DNA of 5,561 nt, taken from contig CALEBD010000080.1 of NCBI GenBank assembly GCA_937944945.1, forward strand, positions 1 to 5,561, given 5' to 3'. Positions within the stretch are counted from its first letter, which is position 1. Each line of letters opens with the position of its first letter. Under the pieces are notes generated by a model. The model made no database searches. It saw only the letters and a program-made list of their open reading frames with translations, and was not told where the DNA came from. This document shows positions 1-5,561 of this stretch, piece after piece. Source of the DNA: an uncultured Clostridium sp. (lineage in GTDB: Bacteria > Bacillota > Clostridia > Peptostreptococcales > Peptostreptococcaceae). A program made the position numbers and the translations under genes.

Positions 1-164
1 ATACTTGTACTAATGGAAGTTGCGACTACATAGGATGTAATGTAAAAACATGTGCTTATAATGCAGGAAATGTATGTAGCTTAAATAATATATCAGTAAC
101 ATCTAGTGCTGATTCAGCTAATTTATACTCTGAAACATATTGTTCAAGCTTTAAATGCAAATAA
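1..164 (+). CDS. DUF1540-type small cysteine-rich protein, 3' end only
   Basis: The 5' end is cut by the window. The reading frame begins with the full codon at position 3 and runs 53 residues to a TAA at 162-164. Seven of the 53 residues are cysteines (visible residues 2, 7, 12, 17, 25, 47 and 52). The pattern CNVKTCAYN, then a Cys, then a short NNISV stretch, then TYCSSF near the end matches the DUF1540 family as I remember it: small clostridial proteins with one or two copies of a C-x(4)-C-x-YN ... C ... I-x-V ... T-x-C-x-(S/T)-F module. The cysteines suggest metal binding, but the function of the family is not established. The extra cysteines before the module may belong to an upstream copy outside the window. 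The gene is separated from the rest by a strong terminator, so it is probably not part of the downstream unit. Confidence 0.72.
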   Translation, partial: TCTNGSCDYIGCNVKTCAYNAGNVCSLNNISVTSSADSANLYSETYCSSFKCK

Positions 165-183
165 TAATATTTACTTTTTATAG

Positions 184-215
184 AAAGATAGACATCAAAA
201 TGTCTATCTTTTTTT
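184..215 (+). terminator. Rho-independent terminator of the DUF1540-type gene
   Basis: A perfect 12-bp stem pairs AAAGATAGACAT (184-195) with ATGTCTATCTTT (200-211) around the tetraloop CAAA. The T run at 209-215 follows directly. It lies 19 bp after the upstream stop codon. The other strand lacks a matching T tract, so it should act only on + strand transcripts. It insulates the downstream unit from read-through. Confidence 0.93.
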
Positions 216-360
216 AATTATAAATAAATTATCTAAATCAACGGACGAAGTCATTGGCTACATGAACAAAGTGATTTTTTTAATTTTATATTCACTTATC
301 TATAGTCTAAATTTGTATATTATTTAACAAAACTTTAACATAAATTCACCTTTCTTTCGA
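216..360. other. Intergenic stretch without a supported gene
   Basis: No convincing coding region, RNA gene or mobile element is visible here on either strand. Most of it is strongly AT-rich, but positions 241-273 are about 45% GC, clearly above the flanks. A 21-codon frame (262-327, ATG to TAA) encodes an almost wholly hydrophobic peptide, but it has no ribosome binding site at a proper distance. The region may hold a gene remnant or simply the spacer before the promoter at 361. Confidence 0.5.
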
Positions 361-390
361 TTGACATTTTATGGTAATTATCACTATAAT
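361..390 (+). promoter_or_regulatory. Sigma-A type promoter for the tetR-activase unit
   Basis: A perfect -35 box TTGACA (361-366) and a perfect -10 box TATAAT (385-390) are separated by 18 nt. Transcription should start near 396-398, giving a leader of about 160 nt before the regulator start codon. Two inverted repeats begin only a few bases after the expected start site, so this strong promoter is probably held down by a repressor. No other good promoter is seen before the regulator or in the 33-nt gap ahead of the giant gene. Confidence 0.85.
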
Positions 391-402
391 ACTTGTATGT
401 AT

Positions 403-418
403 GTGAGTATTTACTCAC
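403..418. promoter_or_regulatory. Operator 1, perfect inverted repeat (probable TetR binding site)
   Basis: GTGAGTA-TT-TACTCAC is a perfect 7-2-7 palindrome centred about 13 bp downstream of the predicted transcription start. The length and dyad shape are typical of operators bound by TetR-family dimers. With 402 and 419 included it forms an 18-nt direct repeat with 437-454, differing at one base (409 versus 444). The 2-nt centre is too short for an RNA hairpin loop with all pairs formed, which favours a DNA-binding role. The regulator at 558 is the obvious candidate ligand, by inference. Confidence 0.78.
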
Positions 419-437
419 TATTTTTATGGTTCATATT

Positions 438-453
438 GTGAGTGTTTACTCAC
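438..453. promoter_or_regulatory. Operator 2, near-perfect inverted repeat (probable TetR binding site)
   Basis: GTGAGTG-TT-TACTCAC repeats operator 1 with one base change (G444 for A409), which breaks one pair of the dyad. Its centre lies 35 bp from that of operator 1, a little over three helical turns, and roughly 48 bp after the predicted transcription start. Two near-identical sites in the leader suggest binding of two dimers that block promoter escape or elongation. The imperfect site may bind more weakly. Confidence 0.75.
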
Positions 454-543
454 TTTAATACTTTGGAAAAATATTATTTAATAATGTGTTAAATAAAAAT
501 TTTCTTATTAATAGTTTTGTTTTAATATGAAACTTCAAATTTT
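454..543 (+). other. AT-rich 5' leader of the tetR transcript
   Basis: This is the untranslated part of the predicted transcript between operator 2 and the ribosome binding site. It is nearly all A and T. An 8-bp pure A/T stem (474-481 with 489-496) is possible, but it is weak and has no proper T tract. I see no riboswitch-like conserved core and no leader peptide. Confidence 0.45.
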
Positions 544-549
544 AGGAGA
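544..549 (+). promoter_or_regulatory. Ribosome binding site fixing the regulator start at 558
   Basis: AGGAGA lies 8 nt before ATG 558. The next in-frame ATG (612) is preceded by an A-rich stretch without a Shine-Dalgarno motif, so this site decides in favour of the longer, 216-residue product. Confidence 0.82.
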
Positions 550-557
550 AATTTCAA

Positions 558-1208
558 ATGCAACATTCTATTTTAAATTCATATAAGAAAGACATATTAG
601 AAAATAAAACAATGACAGCCAAGTGTAAAAGGGTATTAGAAACTAGCATTGACCTTTTTGCTAAAAATGGGTATTCCAATACATCAACCAGTGAGATAGC
701 AAAAATCGCAGGTGTTGCTGAGGGTACAATATTTAAACATTTCGGCACAAAAGAAAATTTACTACTTTCTTCGATTATGCCATTTATATTTGATTATGTT
801 CTTCCAGAAATGATAATAGATTTTGAAGATGTTGAAATAAAGGATATATATCCTGACTTTAAATCATTTATACACGAACTTGTATATGAAAGATTTAATT
901 TTATGAGTGAAAATTATAAAGTCGCTCACATCTTATTGGCAGAAGTTCTTTATCGTGAAGAACTAAGAATAAAAATTGTAGATGGTTTAAAATCTACTAT
1001 AATGGACGGTTTTGACAAAATATTAAATTACTTTAAAGAAAATAAAATGATAAAAGACATTCCTAATGGACTTATCGTCAGAACTGTTATTTCAAATATA
1101 GGTGGCTATGTCGTGTTAAAGTATATTTTCGATCCTGATGGGAATTACAACGATGAAAAAGAGCTAAAATACATAGAAGAATTAATAGTTAATGCTTTTA
1201 GTTTATAA
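558..1208 (+). CDS. TetR/AcrR-family transcriptional regulator
   Basis: This 216-residue protein is of normal TetR-family length. The N-terminal DNA-binding domain covers about residues 24-70: a first helix with LFAKNGY (33-39), then the helix-turn-helix TSEIAKIAGVAEGTIFKHF (44-62) and the typical TKENLL that follows. Residues 1-20 are a short extension before the domain. The rest, about 75-216, should be the helical ligand-binding and dimerisation domain. It is too variable to name a ligand, and no signal peptide or membrane segment is seen. The gene follows a strong promoter and two inverted repeats of TetR-operator shape, so autorepression is likely. The giant activase-like gene starts 33 nt after its stop with no terminator or promoter between, so both are probably co-transcribed and the regulator should control it. 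An acyl-CoA or related metabolite as inducer would fit the neighbour, but that is a guess. Family assignment is firm; the specific role is inferred. Confidence 0.93.
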   Translation: MQHSILNSYKKDILENKTMTAKCKRVLETSIDLFAKNGYSNTSTSEIAKIAGVAEGTIFKHFGTKENLLLSSIMPFIFDYVLPEMIIDFEDVEIKDIYPDFKSFIHELVYERFNFMSENYKVAHILLAEVLYREELRIKIVDGLKSTIMDGFDKILNYFKENKMIKDIPNGLIVRTVISNIGGYVVLKYIFDPDGNYNDEKELKYIEELIVNAFSL

Positions 1209-1225
1209 TTACTTTGGGGCAGTTT

Positions 1226-1232
1226 GAGGAGG
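1226..1232 (+). promoter_or_regulatory. Strong ribosome binding site of the giant activase-like gene
   Basis: GAGGAGG lies 9 nt before ATG 1242, within the 33-nt gap after the regulator. The near-ideal match suggests efficient independent translation of the downstream gene rather than dependence on translational coupling. It also confirms the start, since the glycine-rich nucleotide-binding motif begins only a few codons later. Confidence 0.85.
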
Positions 1233-1241
1233 TTTAATTTT

Positions 1242-4200
1242 ATGAAAAAAATATTTAATGTAGGGATAGATGTCGGTTCTACTACAGTTAAAATAGTCGT
1301 TTTAGATAAAGATACAGTTGTATTCAAAAAATATACAAGACATTTTTCAGACGTAAAAAAAGCCGTTAAAGAAGTTTTAATAGAAGTTTATGAAAAATTC
1401 GGGGATATCAGAATTTCTACTGTAGTAACTGGGTCTGGAGGAATAGATATCTCTAAGTATTTAGGTTTAAAATTTGTACAAGAGGTAATATCATCTACAA
1501 AAGCAATTGAAACCTTCAACCCAGAAACTGATGTTGTAATCGAACTTGGTGGTGAAGATGCAAAAATCACTTATTTAAGTGGTGGTATTGATCAAAGAAT
1601 GAATGGTATCTGCGCTGGTGGTACTGGTGCATTTATAGACCAAATGGCAACTTTACTAAAAACAGATGCTGCTGGACTTAACGAAATGGCTAAAGATTAT
1701 GAGGTTATCTATCCTATCGCCTCTAGATGTGGTGTCTTTGCAAAGACAGATATTCAGCCATTGATAAATGATGGTGCAAGAAAAGCTGATATAGCCATGA
1801 GTATATTTAATGCTGTCGTAGTTCAAACAGTCAGCGTTTTATCTTGTGGTAGAGCTATAGAAGGAAATGTAGCCTTTTTAGGAGGTCCTCTATACTTCTT
1901 ATCAGAACTTAGAACAGCATTTAAAAATGTACTTAACTTGAGCGATGAAAATATAGTATTTCCAAAAGATGCACAGTTATATATCGCTATGGGTGCTTCA
2001 ATATTAGCAAAAGATGAACCCGATATTAATTTATCAGATTTGATAAATAAAACAAAAAAAATCGAAGGTGTAAACTTATCTAATACAGAAGGTTTAGAGC
2101 CTCTATTCAAAAACAAACAAGAACATGACGAATTCATAAATAGACACAATAAATCTAAAGTTACTAAAAAAGATATAAAAAATATAAAAGGAAATTGCTT
2201 CTTAGGTATTGATGCCGGTTCTACAACTACAAAAGCCGCATTAATAGATGAAGATTGCAACTTAGTTTATACATATTATAGTAGTAACGAAGGTAGTCCC
2301 CTTCAAACTTCTATAAATATAGTAAAAGATATTTATAGCTGCCTGCCAAAAGATGTCCACATAGTTTCATCTTGCGTCACTGGATATGGTGAAGCTTTAC
2401 TAAAAAAAGCGTTAAAAATAGATTATGGTGAAATAGAAACTATGGCTCACTACAAAGCAGCTAAATACTTTGACCCACAAGTAGACTTCATATTAGATAT
2501 CGGAGGCCAAGATATGAAATGCCTTCATATAAAAGATGGAGTTATCGACAATATTATCCTTAATGAAGCTTGTTCTTCTGGTTGTGGTTCTTTCCTTGAA
2601 ACTTTTGCAAAATCACTTTCTATGTCTATACAAGACTTTGCAAAAGAAGGTACATATTCACAACATCCAGTTGATTTAGGTTCTCGATGCACAGTCTTTA
2701 TGAATTCTAGAGTTAAACAGGCACAAAAAGAAGGTGCTACAGTTGCCGATATATCATCAGGTCTTTCTTATTCAGTTATAAAAAACGCCTTATTCAAAGT
2801 TATAAAAATTAGAGATTTAAATGAACTTGGTAAAAACATAGTTGTACAAGGTGGTACTTTTTACAATGATTTAGTTTTAAGAAGCTTTGAAAAATTAATC
2901 GGCAGGGATGTAATTAGACCTGATATTTCTGGAATAATGGGTGCATTTGGTGCTGCTTTAATAAGTAAGGAAAAATACACTCCACAACATAAAACAGAAT
3001 TTTTAAATTTAAAACAACTTGAAAACATCAAAGTAGATAATACAGTTCGTAGATGTAAAGGTTGCTCAAACAAATGTCTACTTACTATAAATAAATTCTC
3101 AGAAACTGAAATATTTGTATCTGGTAATAGATGCGAAAATGGTGCCGCTTTATATGGTGAAGAAAAACCTAACCCAAATAAAGAAAAACCAATAAATCTA
3201 TTTGCATACAAATATGACAGATTATTTAAACATTATAAACCATTAAAATTGGAAGATGCACCACGAGGTGAAGTCGGTATTCCAAGGGTTTTAAATATGT
3301 ATGAAGATTATCCATTCTGGTTCACTTTATTTACTAAATTAGGATTTAAAGTAACTCTATCAGGAAGATCTTCAAAAAAACTTTATGAAAGAGGTATGAC
3401 TAGTATAGCCTCTGAAACAGTTTGTTACCCAGGTAAAATGGTCCATGGACATATCCAAAGTTTAATAGATAAAGGTGTTAAGACTATCTTCTACCCTGCT
3501 GTAACACACGAATACAGAGAAGATAAAACTTCAGACAACAACTACAATTGCCCTGTCGTTATATCTTATTCTGAAATAATAAAAAACAATGTTCCTGATA
3601 TAAAGAAAAAGAATATTAAGTTTATAAATCCATTTATGACTTTAAATGATAAAGAAAACTTAAAACAAAGACTTTGTCAGGTCTTCTCTAATTATTTTTC
3701 AGAATTAAACATCTCAAAATCTGAAATTAGAGCTGCTGTTGATGCTGCAAGAGATGAAGAATTAGCATTTAAAGCAGATATAAGACATGCTGGCGAAGAA
3801 GCTGTTAAAAAAATAGAAAAAGAAAACTTAAAAGGTATAGTTTTAGCTGGTAGACCTTATCACCTTGACCCAGAAATTAACCATGGTATGCCAGAATTAA
3901 TAAATTCACTTGATATGGCAGTACTTACAGAAGATAGTGTTTGTCATCTTGCACAAGTACAAAGACCTCTAAGAGTTGTCGACCAATGGGTATATCACTC
4001 TAGACTTTACAAAGCTGCTGAATTTACTAAAAAATACGATAACATAGAATTAGTTCAGCTAAACTCATTTGGATGCGGTCTTGATGCTGTAACAACAGAA
4101 CAAGTTCAAGAAATACTAGCAGAAAAATCAAAAATATATACAGTAATAAAAATAGATGAAGGTAATAACTTAGGTGCAGCAAAAATAAGACTTCGTTCAC

Positions 4201-5561
4201 TAAAAGCTGCTATGGCAGAAAGAGAAGCAAATAACATAAGTGTTAAAAATATAAAAGAAAATAAAATACATTACACTAAAAACGATAAATTTGATCCAAA
4301 ACGTAAATTGCTAGTTCCTCAAATGTCTCCAATTCACTTCCAATTCATCCAAAAGGCTGTGAATTTAAGTGGTTGGAATGTAGAAATCCTTCAAGATACA
4401 AGTAGAGAGATTATCGAGGAAGGATTAAGATATGTAAATAATGATGCATGCTACCCTGCCATCATAGTTATAGGACAGTTAATAGGCGCTCTTAAATCAG
4501 GCAAATACGACTTAAACAACGTAGCTGTAGGTATAACTCAAACTGGTGGTGGTTGTAGAGCGACTAACTACATAGGTTTCTTACGTAAAGCTATGTATGA
4601 GGCAGGATTTAAAGATGTACCAGTTGTATCATTAAGTGCACAAGGCATAGAAGATAATGGTCTTAAAGAAAATATTTCACTACCACTACTAAATCGTGGC
4701 TTTATGGCTGTAGTTTATGGTGATTTATTTATGAAAGTATTATATAGAACTAGACCTTATGAAAAAGTCAAAGGAAGCGCAAATGCTTTATATGAAAAAT
4801 GGGTTAAAATTTGTATGGATTCACTTGAAAGTGCTAAATTCTCTACTTTCAGTAAAAACATCAAAGCAATAATAAAAGATTTTGATAATCTAGAACTTCT
4901 AGATATCAAAAAACCTCGTGTTGGTCTTGTTGGAGAAATATTAGTAAAATTCCATCCAACTGCAAATAACAATATTGTCGACGTCCTTGAAAGAGAAGGG
5001 GCTGAGGCTGTAATGCCAGAGCTTGCTGGATTCTTCTTGTATTGTTCTCTAAACAATATATACAAAAAAGACCACAAACTAGAAGGTAGCGCTAAAGGTA
5101 AATTCTTTGCAAAATTCTTTATTGGTTTAGTTAGTTTCTACCAAAAAACTTACGTAAAAGAACTTAAAAAGAGCAAGAGATTTACTCCACCTGAAAGTAT
5201 TTATGAATTAGCAGAAAAGACTAAAACATTAGTCTCTATCGGAAATCAAACTGGTGAAGGCTGGTTCTTACCAGGTGAAATGATAGAATTAATAGAAAGT
5301 GGTGTTGATAATATAGTTTGTATGCAACCATTTGGTTGTCTTCCTAACCACATAATTGGTAAGGGGCCTATAAAAGAATTAAAGGCTAGATATCCAAAAG
5401 CAAACATAATTCCAATAGACTACGACCCTTCTGCAAGTGAAGTTAACCAAATAAACAGAATAAAACTTATGCTATCAAGAGCATTTAAAAACTTAAAAGA
5501 AGAAGATAATACATCTAAAATATCTTCTAAAGCAAAAACTTTTACTGTTAATGATATTAAA
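1242..5561 (+). CDS. Giant fused activase: two BadF/BcrA-type ATPase domains, DUF2229 and dehydratase-like C-terminus (3' end cut)
   Basis: The frame is open for 1440 codons and leaves the window without a stop. Large fusions of this family are about 1400-1450 residues from memory, so little should be missing. ATPase half 1 (about 5-257) has GIDVGSTTVK (8-17), GGEDAK (103-108), C124 in CAGGTG and C163 in SRC. ATPase half 2 (about 319-577) has GIDAGSTTTK (322-331), GGQDMK (421-426), C444 in CSSGCG and C483 in SRC. Both Cys pairs are 39 apart, like the [4Fe-4S] ligands of HgdC-type activases. A Cys motif follows (C605, C608, C612, C631), then a DUF2229 domain from about 680 (NMYEDYPFWFT; CYPGK at 728). 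Dehydratase-like segments include AGRPYH (869-874), C945, C1070, GGGCRATNY (C1105), VGEILVKFHPTANN, and C1360/C1366 near RIKLML (1406-1411). No signal peptide is seen, so it is probably cytosolic. By family it should use ATP to drive low-potential electron transfer; the substrate is unknown. It may be the effector of the upstream TetR regulator. Confidence 0.9.
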   Translation, partial: MKKIFNVGIDVGSTTVKIVVLDKDTVVFKKYTRHFSDVKKAVKEVLIEVYEKFGDIRISTVVTGSGGIDISKYLGLKFVQEVISSTKAIETFNPETDVVIELGGEDAKITYLSGGIDQRMNGICAGGTGAFIDQMATLLKTDAAGLNEMAKDYEVIYPIASRCGVFAKTDIQPLINDGARKADIAMSIFNAVVVQTVSVLSCGRAIEGNVAFLGGPLYFLSELRTAFKNVLNLSDENIVFPKDAQLYIAMGASILAKDEPDINLSDLINKTKKIEGVNLSNTEGLEPLFKNKQEHDEFINRHNKSKVTKKDIKNIKGNCFLGIDAGSTTTKAALIDEDCNLVYTYYSSNEGSPLQTSINIVKDIYSCLPKDVHIVSSCVTGYGEALLKKALKIDYGEIETMAHYKAAKYFDPQVDFILDIGGQDMKCLHIKDGVIDNIILNEACSSGCGSFLETFAKSLSMSIQDFAKEGTYSQHPVDLGSRCTVFMNSRVKQAQKEGATVADISSGLSYSVIKNALFKVIKIRDLNELGKNIVVQGGTFYNDLVLRSFEKLIGRDVIRPDISGIMGAFGAALISKEKYTPQHKTEFLNLKQLENIKVDNTVRRCKGCSNKCLLTINKFSETEIFVSGNRCENGAALYGEEKPNPNKEKPINLFAYKYDRLFKHYKPLKLEDAPRGEVGIPRVLNMYEDYPFWFTLFTKLGFKVTLSGRSSKKLYERGMTSIASETVCYPGKMVHGHIQSLIDKGVKTIFYPAVTHEYREDKTSDNNYNCPVVISYSEIIKNNVPDIKKKNIKFINPFMTLNDKENLKQRLCQVFSNYFSELNISKSEIRAAVDAARDEELAFKADIRHAGEEAVKKIEKENLKGIVLAGRPYHLDPEINHGMPELINSLDMAVLTEDSVCHLAQVQRPLRVVDQWVYHSRLYKAAEFTKKYDNIELVQLNSFGCGLDAVTTEQVQEILAEKSKIYTVIKIDEGNNLGAAKIRLRSLKAAMAEREANNISVKNIKENKIHYTKNDKFDPKRKLLVPQMSPIHFQFIQKAVNLSGWNVEILQDTSREIIEEGLRYVNNDACYPAIIVIGQLIGALKSGKYDLNNVAVGITQTGGGCRATNYIGFLRKAMYEAGFKDVPVVSLSAQGIEDNGLKENISLPLLNRGFMAVVYGDLFMKVLYRTRPYEKVKGSANALYEKWVKICMDSLESAKFSTFSKNIKAIIKDFDNLELLDIKKPRVGLVGEILVKFHPTANNNIVDVLEREGAEAVMPELAGFFLYCSLNNIYKKDHKLEGSAKGKFFAKFFIGLVSFYQKTYVKELKKSKRFTPPESIYELAEKTKTLVSIGNQTGEGWFLPGEMIELIESGVDNIVCMQPFGCLPNHIIGKGPIKELKARYPKANIIPIDYDPSASEVNQINRIKLMLSRAFKNLKEEDNTSKISSKAKTFTVNDIK

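Noticed and set aside
270..297. Inverted repeat AAGTGA ... TCACTT
   Set aside because: Six-base arms with a 16-nt A/T-rich loop and no nearby functional context are too weak to call.
474..496. Possible hairpin in the leader (8-bp A/T stem with a 7-nt loop), considered as an attenuator
   Set aside because: The stem has no G-C pair and no proper T tract follows, so it is expected by chance in such AT-rich sequence.
612..1208. Shorter regulator starting at the second in-frame ATG (Met19)
   Set aside because: No ribosome binding site precedes 612, whereas AGGAGA stands 8 nt before 558. The shorter form would keep the DNA-binding domain, so it is not impossible.
1823..2260. 145-codon reading frame on the - strand
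   Set aside because: It lies wholly inside the giant + strand gene, whose motifs are clear throughout, and its translation shows no recognisable domain.
2861..3211. 116-codon reading frame on the - strand
   Set aside because: It is antisense to the end of the second ATPase domain and the four-cysteine linker of the giant gene, with no family features of its own.
4757..5077. 106-codon reading frame on the - strand
   Set aside because: It is antisense to the C-terminal part of the giant gene, and its composition is what the reverse of that coding sequence would give.
1..5561. Search for CRISPR arrays, tRNA or rRNA genes, insertion sequence ends and phage genes
   Set aside because: No repeat-spacer pattern, cloverleaf, transposase motif or terminal inverted repeat was seen. 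The only notable repeats are the two operators and the internal duplication of the ATPase domain.

Overview
The window comes from a low-GC, anaerobic-type Firmicute. AGA, ATA and TTA codons dominate, there is a strong Gram-positive ribosome binding site in front of each complete start, and the gene families are those of Clostridia. A member of the Peptostreptococcaceae (Clostridioides, Paraclostridium or Romboutsia-like) fits best, but the species cannot be fixed from the sequence alone. All supported genes lie on the + strand.

Layout: (1) positions 1-164 hold the 3' end of a small cysteine-rich DUF1540-type gene, closed by a textbook intrinsic terminator (184-215). (2) An intergenic stretch follows (216-360) with no convincing gene. 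It contains a short GC-richer islet and a marginal 21-codon hydrophobic reading frame. (3) A near-consensus sigma-A promoter (TTGACA, 18 nt, TATAAT; 361-390) is followed by two nearly identical inverted repeats (403-418 and 438-453), which look like operators, and then an AT-rich leader. (4) A TetR/AcrR-family regulator occupies 558-1208. (5) After a 33-nt gap, a very long reading frame starts at 1242 and is still open at the window end (1440 codons). It is a giant member of the 2-hydroxyacyl-CoA dehydratase activase (BadF/BadG/BcrA/BcrD ATPase) superfamily.

The promoter, twin operators, regulator and giant protein read as one transcription unit. The simplest model is that the TetR protein represses its own promoter and thereby controls the downstream protein. 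The giant protein joins two ASKHA-type activase ATPase domains in tandem, a four-cysteine linker, a DUF2229 domain and C-terminal segments resembling 2-hydroxyacyl-CoA dehydratase components. Each ATPase half carries a cysteine pair exactly 39 residues apart, the spacing of the ligands that let homodimeric activases bridge one [4Fe-4S] cluster. This suggests that a single chain mimics the dimer and feeds low-potential electrons to its own C-terminal half. The substrate is unknown, and this is the most interesting biology in the window.
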